Assembly: GCA_013336165.1 (NCBI GenBank)
Contig: JAAXUF010000005.1
Location: forward strand, 1-64,000
Length of the DNA stretch: 64,000 nt
Reading direction: 5' to 3'
DNA from: Coriobacteriia bacterium
GTDB lineage: Bacteria; Actinomycetota; Coriobacteriia; Anaerosomatales; JAAXUF01
This document shows positions 35,159 through 44,156 of the stretch, in pieces. Position 1 is the stretch's first letter. Every line of letters starts with the position of its first letter. The translations under genes were made by a program, and so were the position numbers. The notes below the pieces were generated by a model that had not been told where the DNA came from, made no database searches, and was given only the letters and a program-made list of their open reading frames with translations.

Positions 35159-36600
35159 TGACACATCGCAAACCTACCAAGGATGAAAGAGCCTGCTTCT
35201 CCATGAATAATCCAATCCCGCGTTTCCCTCTACTTCGTGGCTTCAGAGTTCCCCGTCAGCTAGGCTTCAACTTGGTTGGTTATGTGACCGCCAACTTGGG
35301 ATTGGGTGTAGCGGCTCGAAACACCCTCGCTCGGCTAGTAGAGGCAAACGAGCCGTTGCGGGTGATCAGTATCGATCCCGGCTCGGGACATGTCGGCAAA
35401 GATGCCACGCACGAGCACATGGTTGCACGGACAACGCATGTTCCCTACTCGGTTAACCTCTTCCACATCAACCCGCCCGAAGTCATTGGCCATGCGGGAA
35501 AGTGGAGGAACCAACTCGATCTAAGATCCTCAATCAATGTGTGCGTGCCGTTCTGGGAACTCCCCCATCTGCCACCCTTGTGGAGCCGAATACTCGGATG
35601 CATGGACTATGTCTTGGCGCCCACGCGATTCATTGAACAAGCCTGCCTCGAAGAACTACCCCGGGAACGAGTCTTGTACTACCCGCAGACGATCGAGGTT
35701 CCTCGTCAGGTGAGTGGCAATCGCGACCACTGGTCTATTCCGAACGACGTAGTCGCGTTCCTCGTCACTCTCGACATCAATAGCGACGTCGAAAGAAAGA
35801 ACCCTTGGGCGGCAATCGAAGCCTTCGCCATGGCATTTCCTGAGCGTTCCGACGTTCGCCTTGTTGTTCGGCTCAACGGAATACCAACGACCCCCATCAC
35901 GATCGCCCAAGTCACGGCGCTGCGCTCAAGGGCGGCAAGTGACCACCGAGTCCGACTCATCGAAGGCTCTCTCTCTTATCAACAGATCCTCTCGCTGTAT
36001 GCCAGCTGTGATGTTCTCTTGTCGCTCCATCGATCTGAAGGACTCGGGCTACCACTGATGGAAGCCATGTCCTTGGGTAAGCCCGTGGTGGCCACAGCGT
36101 GGTCCGGAAACATGGATTTCATGGACAAGTATTCGGCATGTCTAGTTCCCTTTGACCTCGTGCCCGTGGAAGCCACCCAACCCGCATATGCGGCAGACGT
36201 GATCGGCCCGGAACAAGTTTGGGCGCAACCACGTGTGGCGGCTGCGGCTGACCACATGATTCACCTAGCCGACGACAATGAGTTTCGACGCCAAATCGGC
36301 GAACAGGCCAAGGTCCGAATTGCCGAGCATCAAGAGATGGCGCGTAAGGAGAGTCCCTTGGGACAACTAATAGCTGTGAGTGCTTTGCCTTCTCACATCT
36401 CGGCATCATCACGAGCACGGGCCAAGCAGTTCGAGCGCCTTATCGGCCCTCCGCTGGTGAGGGTCGTCACGAACTCAGTCAAACACGCAATAGTTGTCGC
36501 GCTTCGCGCCCTACGCCTGTACCCGCCAGCACCTGAACATGAGCGTACGCGACAGTCACGTCCGGAAGGCGAGAATGACCAGGCGCCTACCCAAGAATGA
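35158..36600 (+). CDS. GT4-like glycosyltransferase with divergent orientation
   Basis: 480 aa, the only plus-strand gene of the glycan locus. N-terminal FNLVGYVTANLGLGVAARNTL near residue 36 resembles the acceptor domain of large polysaccharide GT4 enzymes. CDVLLSLHRSEGLGLPLMEAMSLGKPVVATAWSGN near 285 carries the E-x7-E donor motif. The last 60 residues are basic with one hydrophobic stretch. The true start may be the ATG at 35203, 15 codons in. Base composition looks more AT-rich than the flanking housekeeping genes. It converges with the methyltransferase at 36620, only 19 nt apart. Confidence 0.83.
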   Translation: MTHRKPTKDERACFSMNNPIPRFPLLRGFRVPRQLGFNLVGYVTANLGLGVAARNTLARLVEANEPLRVISIDPGSGHVGKDATHEHMVARTTHVPYSVNLFHINPPEVIGHAGKWRNQLDLRSSINVCVPFWELPHLPPLWSRILGCMDYVLAPTRFIEQACLEELPRERVLYYPQTIEVPRQVSGNRDHWSIPNDVVAFLVTLDINSDVERKNPWAAIEAFAMAFPERSDVRLVVRLNGIPTTPITIAQVTALRSRAASDHRVRLIEGSLSYQQILSLYASCDVLLSLHRSEGLGLPLMEAMSLGKPVVATAWSGNMDFMDKYSACLVPFDLVPVEATQPAYAADVIGPEQVWAQPRVAAAADHMIHLADDNEFRRQIGEQAKVRIAEHQEMARKESPLGQLIAVSALPSHISASSRARAKQFERLIGPPLVRVVTNSVKHAIVVALRALRLYPPAPEHERTRQSRPEGENDQAPTQE

Positions 36601-36619
36601 GTCAGCGGCCAGCCTCGGA

Positions 36620-37426
36620 TCACCGTTGGGCGATGATCGCACAGTCTAGGTAATTGCGTTCGGGGCTCAATCCTCGCAACAAGGAGGTACAGGGGCTTGA
36701 GAACGCAGCTTCAAACTCGGTGAAACCCGCGTCCTCCAAGTAGAACTGAAGGGTCTCGCGGGGGTAGGGGCGCACATGACTGAGATCCAAGTAGAAGGTG
36801 CTGTGCACTTCCGGACACAAGATGTTGGGTGTCTCGAGAATCACAAGTCCGGGAGTCCCGACTTTGACTCCAAGCAGCTTGACGAATTCCACAAAATACT
36901 CAGGAGACATGTGTTCAACCACCTGAAGAGCCGTAACGACACTGAGCGAACGATCTGAACATTGGCGGAGAAACGCATTTGCATCTCCCTGAAACACCGC
37001 CATGCCGCGAGCTCTGAGTGCAGTGCACTCAGTGGGGTTCATTTCGACGCCTTCCCCGCGTAGTCCCTCTTGCATGAGAGCTTCGAGGAACTCGCCACGG
37101 CCACAGCCCACGTCGACGACCTTCGCACATGTCCTCATCGAACCGAGAAATTCCTCGATACAAGCAATGTACTTCAGGATTCTCTGTCCCTCTTGCTCGG
37201 GCGCGCGAAACCGATTCTCAAACTCGACGTACAGAGCGCCATCATCCCCGCCGCATCCCGCGCCGGGATCGCTTTGCGTTGATGACGCAAGCACCAGCAT
37301 CTCGGGAGTGTTGATCGGCACCACCCCAGAAGCAGCCTCAACTCGTTCCAGACGACCAATGTAGGTGCGATAGGCTACGCTCAGGTTGAGTATTCTGCTC
37401 TTCCAACCCTGGCCTTCCCGCATCAT
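36620..37426 (-). CDS. Class I SAM-dependent methyltransferase of a glycan locus
   Basis: 268 aa. An N-terminal helical part is followed by YVEFENRFRAPEQEGQ near residue 65, a segment seen in polysaccharide-locus methyltransferases such as those that cap O-antigen chains. SAM motif I is VVDVGCGRGEFLEAL near 104, then EGVEMNPTE near 124 and VTALQVVEHMSPEYF near 163. The ATG at 37426 has AAGGGGG upstream; an in-frame TTG at 37450 is less likely. It may methylate a terminal sugar or an internal hydroxyl of the glycan. It lies last in the long leftward transcript from manC. Confidence 0.82.
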   Translation of the reverse strand: MMREGQGWKSRILNLSVAYRTYIGRLERVEAASGVVPINTPEMLVLASSTQSDPGAGCGGDDGALYVEFENRFRAPEQEGQRILKYIACIEEFLGSMRTCAKVVDVGCGRGEFLEALMQEGLRGEGVEMNPTECTALRARGMAVFQGDANAFLRQCSDRSLSVVTALQVVEHMSPEYFVEFVKLLGVKVGTPGLVILETPNILCPEVHSTFYLDLSHVRPYPRETLQFYLEDAGFTEFEAAFSSPCTSLLRGLSPERNYLDCAIIAQR

Positions 37427-37470
37427 CACGTCGCCCCCTTCTCGCGTCAATCGAGCGGATCCTGTCCCCT

Positions 37471-39252
37471 TTACGGCTGCAGTGCGAAGAACGCAATCGT
37501 CCGGTCGGCATTGTACTGCGGAGCCACATGCAGAGTGCTTTCAAGTTCGGCAATCTTGTCCACGCCACCACCCTCGTACCCTGTGGTGTTCAGCCAAATG
37601 CCTTTGAACCCCGCCTCACGTATCACGCTGATGAAGTCCTCGGTCGGCATGGAAGAAACCTGCTCTTGCCAAGCATCGGTGTCTCTTCCCTTGATGGCGC
37701 CGTAGCTCCATCTTAAGGTCTTCGAGTGCAGGTAAGGACGAAAGTGTTCGTAGTCGCCCATTGCACCTACGGGAGGATTCTCGGGAAATGGAACGTACGG
37801 AAGTTGGAAGATCATCGCGCCTTCAGGGAGTTCGGATTCCAACGTCTTCACGAAGACATCATCCGCATTATAGGCAGCCCGAACAGCCGGATTGTCGACT
37901 GAGAATCCAGGGGTGGTTTGGTCGTACACGCCCAAGAGCAGAGTCCCGGCGCACAGAACCGACACAAGCAAGACCGCCAGCAATCGCGGCTGAATTCGTG
38001 CTTGGAGCCTCGTGAGAACCAACGCGACAAGAGCTGCCGAACAAAACGCAATGAAGACCGAGATCCTGTTGTACCCCCGGATCTGCGGCACAAGAAAAGC
38101 GAAAAGAAGCCCAAACCCCGCCGTGGTCGCAAGAAGCACCGACGCCAAATTGAGAAGTGCAAGTGACCCAATGGTTGAGCCCCTCGTACGGTCATTGCCA
38201 AGAACCGCAATCCCGACCAAACCGACGAATCCCAGGGCGAGGACTATGCCCAATGATGAACTGTCACTCTCATTTATGGATCCTCCGACCGCCAGCACTG
38301 CCGCGTTATATGCATCCTTGATGCGTTGAAAGCGTATGAAGCGATCACCGCTCAGCGGCAGGATCAGTTGAGAGATTCTAAGTCCGTAGACCTCGGCACT
38401 GATCGGCGCCCTGATCACTGCCGCCGCGTTCTGCCCATTCTCGAACCAGTAGCGAATGCTCCCGGAAATGCCCGCGATCATGGATGCAGAAATGACCGCG
38501 ATGAGAACCACTGACGCGATGAATCTGCGCAGACTCCGCTTGCGAAGTGCCACCGTGACACCTGCAACAAGGAGAAGGAAACAGGTAAAGAAGGCGTAGT
38601 AGATTCCACTCTGCCCAACCATGAGCGCGACTGTCAGCGCTCCCCAAACCCGGGCATTACGCCAATGCGGAGCCCAACTCCCAGTCTCCGCGAATAGAAT
38701 CTGCTGGCCTTGCACCAGCCAGACACAGAGTAGAACCGCGAGGGGGACGATCCAGTACTGGGAAAGAAAGAAGTGGGCTTCCCCTCGCATGAAGTGGAAG
38801 GGAAGCACCGAGTATAGAATGGCCGCTGTCATAGCCGGCAACCGTGAAGCCTTCATCAGCCGTAGTGCGACATACGCCGTGAGAGCAGCGAGCGGGAATC
38901 CAAGCAAGTAATAGAGGTTCATCGTCACGGCATAATCGCGAGTCAGGAGCCCGATCAACCGGAGCAAGAGAACATGTATGCCGTCAGATGAAGGATAGTC
39001 ATACATGTAAGTGCCGCCGGGCATGCCGGTAGCTGAGTTTGACATGAAGCTGCCGCCCTCAATGAGCCCTTTGATCAGCGCTCCCGTGAAGACGGCATCG
39101 CCACCATAGGCGAAGGGCACCCGAAGGTTCTCCAAAGTAACGTGCAATACACGGAGGGCTACTGCGAGACTACCGGCCGCCACAACTAGACCAGAAGCGA
39201 TATCGGAGAGCCGACCCCGCCACGCAAACGTCCGCGAGCAGCTGTCATCCAC
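37471..39252 (-). CDS. Large multi-spanning membrane protein, GT-C/YfhO-like
   Basis: 593 aa with about 12 membrane helices and an extracytoplasmic C-terminal domain of about 150 residues. Near residue 38 PFAYGGDAVFTGALIKG and near 78 YDYPSSDGIHVLLLRLIG are reminiscent of GT-C enzymes that use polyprenyl-phosphate sugars outside the membrane. The start is a GTG that shares one base with the preceding glycosyltransferase stop (TAGTG), so both are made together; a longer frame upstream is a shadow of that gene. The pair GT2 plus GT-C suggests side-branch addition of a sugar. No exact family name is certain. Confidence 0.72.
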   Translation of the reverse strand: MDDSCSRTFAWRGRLSDIASGLVVAAGSLAVALRVLHVTLENLRVPFAYGGDAVFTGALIKGLIEGGSFMSNSATGMPGGTYMYDYPSSDGIHVLLLRLIGLLTRDYAVTMNLYYLLGFPLAALTAYVALRLMKASRLPAMTAAILYSVLPFHFMRGEAHFFLSQYWIVPLAVLLCVWLVQGQQILFAETGSWAPHWRNARVWGALTVALMVGQSGIYYAFFTCFLLLVAGVTVALRKRSLRRFIASVVLIAVISASMIAGISGSIRYWFENGQNAAAVIRAPISAEVYGLRISQLILPLSGDRFIRFQRIKDAYNAAVLAVGGSINESDSSSLGIVLALGFVGLVGIAVLGNDRTRGSTIGSLALLNLASVLLATTAGFGLLFAFLVPQIRGYNRISVFIAFCSAALVALVLTRLQARIQPRLLAVLLVSVLCAGTLLLGVYDQTTPGFSVDNPAVRAAYNADDVFVKTLESELPEGAMIFQLPYVPFPENPPVGAMGDYEHFRPYLHSKTLRWSYGAIKGRDTDAWQEQVSSMPTEDFISVIREAGFKGIWLNTTGYEGGGVDKIAELESTLHVAPQYNADRTIAFFALQP

Positions 39253-40202
39253 TAGGGCAACCCGACTTCCTCGCTGACCACGAAGTTCGGACGTTGTTTG
39301 ACCTCTTCGTAGATGAGGCCGATATACTCGGCGACTACACCGAGCATCATGATCACAACTCCGAACATGAGGAGCATTACACCCATGATCGATCCGTATC
39401 CGGCAAATGGCACGCCCCAGAACAACGCGCGAATGACGATACCAGCTAGGAATACAAATGATAGGACCGATACGATCGCGCCCGCATAGGTAATGAGTCG
39501 GAGCGGAACATACGAGTAAGACAGGATACCCTTGACTGCAAGCTGGAAGACCGTGCGTGTTGTGGCCTTCGTGCGGCCGGCAAAACGCGGCGCCCGGGCA
39601 TGCTCGATTCCGCACGACTTGAACCCGGCCCAGTAGAACATCCCGCGCATGAATCGATTGTGCTCATGCATCGCATTGATCGTTTCGTAGACCCGTCGAT
39701 CCACGAGTCTGAAATCGGACACGTTCCGTGGAAAGAGGCCACCCGTCATAGCGTTGATCAGCCAGTAGAATACCTGAGAGTTGATGCGGCGCAGAATCCC
39801 CGTGCCCTCCCGCTTGGTAACAATCTGATAGACGTTCTCATAGCCGTTCTCCCACGCAGCGATAAACTCGGTGATCAGCTCCGGCGGGTCCTGCAGGTCA
39901 GCACACATGATCACCGCGGCGTCGCCGCTTGCGCGCGCAAGTCCCGCCGATACCCCTCCGTCGGCTCCGAAGTTGCGAGATAGGCGCACGATCTTGAAGC
40001 GTTGGTCCTGTGAATGCACGTCCAGGAGCCGAGCGAATGTATCGTCCGAGGAGCCATTCTCGACAGCAATCACTTCGAAGTCATATCTCGCATTCTCTGC
40101 AAAGACAGCCTGGAGACGACTGGCAAGGGTCGCAATGTTGCCCTCTTCGTTGTATGCGGGTGTGACCACGCTGATGAGCATGCGGTTCTCGGACTCTGGC
40201 AC
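39252..40202 (-). CDS. Polyprenol-phosphate glycosyltransferase (DPM1/GtrB-like GT2)
   Basis: 316 aa. VVTPAYNEEGNIATLASRLQAVF at the N-terminus, VENGSSDDTFARLL near residue 48, CADLQDPPELITEF (DxD-like metal motif) near 103, NVSDFRLVDRRVY near 165, and two C-terminal membrane helices followed by VAEYIGLIYEEVKQRPNF. This layout is that of GtrB and DPM1 enzymes, which attach a sugar from a nucleotide donor to undecaprenyl phosphate. GTG at 40202 is preferred because of GGAGA 8 nt upstream; ATG at 40181 is the alternative. It works with the membrane protein just downstream, and possibly with the GtrA protein at 50762. Confidence 0.9.
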   Translation of the reverse strand: MPESENRMLISVVTPAYNEEGNIATLASRLQAVFAENARYDFEVIAVENGSSDDTFARLLDVHSQDQRFKIVRLSRNFGADGGVSAGLARASGDAAVIMCADLQDPPELITEFIAAWENGYENVYQIVTKREGTGILRRINSQVFYWLINAMTGGLFPRNVSDFRLVDRRVYETINAMHEHNRFMRGMFYWAGFKSCGIEHARAPRFAGRTKATTRTVFQLAVKGILSYSYVPLRLITYAGAIVSVLSFVFLAGIVIRALFWGVPFAGYGSIMGVMLLMFGVVIMMLGVVAEYIGLIYEEVKQRPNFVVSEEVGLP

Positions 40203-40206
40203 TTGG

Positions 40207-41157
40207 CTATCTCCGTTCCTGCCGCTTGAGTACGGCATCCATCTCGTGCCGCAGCGCTTCGAGCGAGGTGTACTGCGGAGTATAGCCGAGTTGCGCAGCG
40301 CGCCGATTGGTCGAGTAGTAGTTGAATTTCGCGCCGGTCGCAGACGAAACATCGAGGTCTGCATCGATGCAGTAACTGAGGGAATAGCGCTGCGCGAAGT
40401 CCTCCAGTATTTCGAACTTCGACACTGGGGAGGCACTGTAGACGTCAAACACATCGTTGCGGGGGTCCGCCTCCAGTACCGACGCAACGAGATCGGCCAA
40501 ATCTGACGGGGCCACGTAGTCGCGGACGATGTTCGATTCTCCTGAGCGGAGCAACCTATCGCCGCTGATGGCGGCGGCAACATCATTCATGAAGTATCGC
40601 CGAGACAGATCGATATGGCGCGAGAAGAAGCCGAAAAGGCGCAAGTCGACGATTGCATGGTCGGAAGCGGAGCGATGCCTCGCTTCCGAGGCGAACTTGG
40701 CCACCCCGTACGCATCCGAAGCCTGGATGCGATTCACGGCAAACCCCGACATGCTGTCCTCTGTAGCCGGCCGAGCGAAGCCACCCCCGTACGCTGCACC
40801 GCTGCTGAAACAGACACAACGCGCATCCCGATGGGTGTCAAGATAGCGCATGACGAGTGCGTCGAAGCTCTGGGTCAGTTCGAAAACCCGTCCGGCGTTC
40901 CTCGTCAAGACAGCGGGACTTCCCTCCCCAACACAGTTCACTATCGCGTCGTAGTCGCCATCCTCAAGGCCATCGAAAGTACACCATTCTCGAGTCCCGG
41001 CATTGGGCAGAGAAGCCAGGTACGTCTCGAGTTTGGAGGAATCCCGAGCGACTGCTACGACATCGTACCGAGCGTCGGCCGACATGGACTCGACGAGGCA
41101 CTTCCCCACATGCCCTGTCGCACCCAGAATCGCCACACGCTTTTTGTGCACCGTCAT
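40207..41157 (-). CDS. NAD(P)-dependent sugar epimerase/reductase (extended SDR)
   Basis: 316 aa. VAILGATGHVGKCLVES near residue 7 binds the dinucleotide; CFSSGAAYGGGFARPATED near 114 holds the catalytic Ser; SDAYGVAKFASE near 145 holds Tyr and Lys. The rest is a substrate domain with YVAPSDLADLVASV. The start overlaps the neighbouring SDR stop as ATGA. Its place at the end of the proposed branched-sugar gene run makes it a candidate reductase for the 4-C side-chain ketone or a C-4/C-5 modifying enzyme, but the substrate cannot be read from sequence. Confidence 0.82.
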   Translation of the reverse strand: MTVHKKRVAILGATGHVGKCLVESMSADARYDVVAVARDSSKLETYLASLPNAGTREWCTFDGLEDGDYDAIVNCVGEGSPAVLTRNAGRVFELTQSFDALVMRYLDTHRDARCVCFSSGAAYGGGFARPATEDSMSGFAVNRIQASDAYGVAKFASEARHRSASDHAIVDLRLFGFFSRHIDLSRRYFMNDVAAAISGDRLLRSGESNIVRDYVAPSDLADLVASVLEADPRNDVFDVYSASPVSKFEILEDFAQRYSLSYCIDADLDVSSATGAKFNYYSTNRRAAQLGYTPQYTSLEALRHEMDAVLKRQERR

Positions 41158-42215
41158 GCCCTTGCGCGCGCGGAGTGCCATGCGATGCTGCGGGCGAGCG
41201 CATCCTCCAACCCCACGGTCAGCTCGAGGCCAAGGTCCTTCGCCCGCGAGATGTCGGGGACGAACCGAGACGGCCGCTGATCGCCGACTGCCCGAAACAC
41301 AACCTCAGGCGGAGATGAGAACCTTGCGGCAATCGTGTCCGCAAGCCTCCCCAACGTCACTCCGTTCGGACTCCCCACGTTATACGCGGTGCCCGGCACT
41401 CCGTTCACCAAGATCGCGAGCAACCAGACAGCCATATCCGAAGGGTACATGTAGCTGCGAACGGTCTCGCTGTTGCCGAGAATCCGGATCGGCCCGCCAT
41501 GGATTGCGTCTCGTATGAAGTTGTTCACGGCCCACGGCTTGTCGAGGAGTTGGTACGGGCCGATGAAGGCGAATGGCCTCGCGGTGACGATGGGCAACTT
41601 GTATTGACTGCAATACGCCGCGCTCGCCGTCTCCGCGAACCGCTTTGACTCTGCGTAGACTGACGCGATGGTATTGCACTCGGGACCGCCGCGATAGGAC
41701 TCGGACACTGCGGCCACTTCAAGCGGCTGCCCACCGTACACGAGGCCGGAACTGACCATGAGCACCGACTTCACGTTGGACTGCTCGATCACCGCATCGA
41801 GCAGCGCCCTGGTCCCGTCGGCGATCACACTCATGGTGCGCAAGGGGTCGCTCGCATGAACTCGGCTATCGGGGTTTCCCGCCGCATGAATGACGTAGTG
41901 CACGTCGGCGGGGAGAGCAGTGATATCGCACACGTCGCGCTCGATGAACGTAATGTCGGCTCTTCCCGCGAGTTCAGGGATGCGCGTCTTGAACTCACGT
42001 GCGTGTGGCGAAAGCAGCATCAGATCGATGCCAAAATCATAGTCGTCGTTCAACACCGATATCATCCAAGCCAGCCAAGCACCCATGAATCCAGTACCGC
42101 CGGTGACAAGCACCCTCTCACCTGCCAGTGGCCTTAGCTGACGTGCATAGGTAGCGAGGGCAGCCCGACAATCCTCACGCACTGATGCAGCCCCCCCGTA
42201 AGACAGGTCAGACAT
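41154..42215 (-). CDS. NAD(P)-dependent epimerase/dehydratase (extended SDR)
   Basis: 353 aa. LVTGGTGFMGAWLAWMIS near residue 36; VIHAAGNPDSRVHASDP near 105; VSSGLVYGG near 143 with the catalytic Ser; ASVYAESKRFAE near 170 with Tyr and Lys; RPFAFIGPYQ near 195. The architecture is that of UDP/dTDP/CDP-sugar epimerases or reductases. The ATG at 42215 overlaps the aldolase stop by 8 nt; an upstream frame to 42314 is inside the aldolase. Together with the neighbouring SDR it is a candidate for reduction and epimerisation after the TPP enzyme acts. Confidence 0.84.
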   Translation of the reverse strand: MSDLSYGGAASVREDCRAALATYARQLRPLAGERVLVTGGTGFMGAWLAWMISVLNDDYDFGIDLMLLSPHAREFKTRIPELAGRADITFIERDVCDITALPADVHYVIHAAGNPDSRVHASDPLRTMSVIADGTRALLDAVIEQSNVKSVLMVSSGLVYGGQPLEVAAVSESYRGGPECNTIASVYAESKRFAETASAAYCSQYKLPIVTARPFAFIGPYQLLDKPWAVNNFIRDAIHGGPIRILGNSETVRSYMYPSDMAVWLLAILVNGVPGTAYNVGSPNGVTLGRLADTIAARFSSPPEVVFRAVGDQRPSRFVPDISRAKDLGLELTVGLEDALARSIAWHSARARA

Positions 42216-43230
42216 CACGTCCACCTCTCTGTTGAGCCAAAGCTTGGGCAACCTCAAGGATGAGATCTTCCTGGCCGGCAACGACACCGCGCCGGCCGAG
42301 TTCAAAGAACACATCGCGTGGGTCTACGCCGTACTCGGCGGCGATGCGATTGACCGGCTTCAAGAAGCCGGAGAACACACCAGACAGTCCCGACATGATC
42401 GACGTCGATGTCGTGGTCGGCATCACTGCAAGAAGTCCTTCCTGCGCTCTGTCTCCGGCATCGAGGATTCCGTAGAGGTCGATTCCTGTCTCGTACCCTG
42501 CTTTCTCCATGACCGCCACCAACGCCTCCAGTTGCGCATTGCCAGCCCCGGCGCCGAATCCCCGGATCGCCCCATCAAGGATGTATGCCCCCGACTCCGC
42601 CGCTACCAGTGAATTGCCAATCGCCAGCCCAAGGTTGTTGTGTGCGTGGAATCCCACGGGAATGGAAAGCCCGGTACACAGGTGGCGAACCTTGTCGCGA
42701 ACATCGACAGGGAGATATGCACCGGCAGAATCCATCAGCACCACACCTTCGGCGCCATACGCTTCCATCTTGAGCGCCTCTTCGAGCAGGACCTCTTTTG
42801 AGGCCATATGGCTCATCATCAGGACGCCATAGACCTCCTTGCCCTGCTCGCGGGCGAAGGTAATGTGGCGCTCGGTGATATCGGCCTCCGTGCAATGCGC
42901 CGCGACGCGAATAATGTCCACGCCGACATCGATCGCTGCGCGCAGATCCCGTCCAATGGTTGCAAACCCCGGAATCACGTGGATGCTCATACGCGCCGTG
43001 GTCAGCTGCTCGCGCACGACTCGAAGCATGTCCAGGTCGCCGAGCAAGCTCTCACCGAGCTGCAAGGATGATGCGCCGAGACCGTTGCCGTGACCCACCT
43101 CTACGACGGGAACGTGTGCCGCCTCGACGGCAGCAGCGTGGTCCGCAAGCTGCTTCGCGGTCAACTGATGGGCTACCGCATGAGAGCCATCTCTGAGCGA
43201 CACATCGGTGATCAGCAGCCGCTTCTTCAT
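42208..43230 (-). CDS. 4-hydroxy-2-oxovalerate aldolase (DmpG/MhpE type)
   Basis: 340 aa class II pyruvate aldolase. ITDVSLRDGSHAVAHQLT near residue 9 is the signature with catalytic Arg, Asp and His. RVAAHCTEADITERHI near 107; VLMMSHMASKE near 138; the metal ligands in GFHAHNNLGLAIGN near 198; GFGAGAGNAQLE near 228. The C-terminal communication domain that binds the dehydrogenase in DmpFG is kept (MPTTTSTSIMSG onwards). It reversibly joins pyruvate and acetaldehyde. The ATG overlaps the dehydrogenase stop as ATGA. No aromatic meta-cleavage genes are near, so a biosynthetic role in the glycan locus is more likely than catabolism. Confidence 0.92.
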   Translation of the reverse strand: MKKRLLITDVSLRDGSHAVAHQLTAKQLADHAAAVEAAHVPVVEVGHGNGLGASSLQLGESLLGDLDMLRVVREQLTTARMSIHVIPGFATIGRDLRAAIDVGVDIIRVAAHCTEADITERHITFAREQGKEVYGVLMMSHMASKEVLLEEALKMEAYGAEGVVLMDSAGAYLPVDVRDKVRHLCTGLSIPVGFHAHNNLGLAIGNSLVAAESGAYILDGAIRGFGAGAGNAQLEALVAVMEKAGYETGIDLYGILDAGDRAQEGLLAVMPTTTSTSIMSGLSGVFSGFLKPVNRIAAEYGVDPRDVFFELGRRGVVAGQEDLILEVAQALAQQRGGRDV

Positions 43231-44156
43231 GTGGTACCACCCCCTTCGCGCAATCCTGGAGCCATCGGCATGGCCGAATCGCCAAGCAGCCGAGCGTGAC
43301 CTTCGGCGACGGCGATCGCAGCACAATTGATGATATCAAGGTTGCCGGCATAGGCCGGGAGATAGTCGCCGCGACCTCGGACGCCAACCATCATGAACAA
43401 TCGGCCATTCTCCAGCATCGGCGGAACGATCAGGGCGTAGCCGGGAACGTAGGTTTGAATCCGCTTCACTATCGCGTCGATCTCCGCCCCCAGACGCTCG
43501 AGGTTTGGCTCGCGGACGAGCGCCAGCACGCTCACCTGCATATTGACTGGCGGATTGGCAGGATTGAGGTTGAGGATCGCTTTGGTGCGCAGACAGTCAC
43601 TGAACTGCCGGATGCCCCTCTCCGTGGTGCCAATGTACTCGTCGATATTGACCCGCGTCGCTGGGCCGGCGCTGCGGGATGCGATCTGCGAAACGACTTC
43701 TATGTACTCCACGCCTCCGCAGACGTTTCCGATCACCCGGGCGAGAGGTATGGATCCCTGCCCGCCACACGTCACCATGTTCACGTTCTGCTCGGCGAGG
43801 CACTCCTCGAGATTCACCGCCGGAATGCACATCCGACCGATGTTGGACGGCGTCAAGTCGATGACCGCCATTCCGATCTGTTCAAGGATGGCCGCGTGCT
43901 GCGTGTGGCTCAGAGCAGAGGTGGCGTCAAACACGAGGTCACAAACCCCCGGGTTTCGCACCAGCGCATCAATGCTCTGATCGGAAACGGGAACCCCGAG
44001 CGACGCCGCACGAACCATGCCCTTCGAAGCGAAGTTGCGGCCGATGAAGAGTGTGCATTCCAGTAGATCGGAGCGCATGACCTTGCTCAGCAGATCGGAA
44101 CCGATGTTTCCGCTGCCGAGGATCGCAACTCTCAGCTTCCGAGATCCATCAGTCAC
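43227..44156 (-). CDS. Acetaldehyde dehydrogenase (acylating), DmpF/MhpF type
   Basis: 309 aa. RVAILGSGNIGSDLLSKV near residue 8 binds NAD(H); VFDATSALSHTQH near 75; the catalytic Cys is in NVNMVTCGGQGSIPL near 125; SAGPATRVNIDEY near 162; LNPANPPVNM near 200. It interconverts acetyl-CoA plus NADH with acetaldehyde plus CoA. The GTG at 44156 overlaps the TPP-enzyme stop by 8 nt, and its own stop overlaps the aldolase start (ATGA). In DmpFG the acetaldehyde passes through a channel to the aldolase, and tight coupling suggests the same complex here, probably running from acetyl-CoA. Confidence 0.92.
   Translation of the reverse strand: MTDGSRKLRVAILGSGNIGSDLLSKVMRSDLLECTLFIGRNFASKGMVRAASLGVPVSDQSIDALVRNPGVCDLVFDATSALSHTQHAAILEQIGMAVIDLTPSNIGRMCIPAVNLEECLAEQNVNMVTCGGQGSIPLARVIGNVCGGVEYIEVVSQIASRSAGPATRVNIDEYIGTTERGIRQFSDCLRTKAILNLNPANPPVNMQVSVLALVREPNLERLGAEIDAIVKRIQTYVPGYALIVPPMLENGRLFMMVGVRGRGDYLPAYAGNLDIINCAAIAVAEGHARLLGDSAMPMAPGLREGGGTT

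Noticed and set aside
42208-44156. The dmpFG-type genes as part of an aromatic meta-cleavage catabolic cluster
   Set aside because: No dioxygenase, hydratase, decarboxylase or hydrolase gene is near. All neighbours make nucleotide sugars or transfer sugars.
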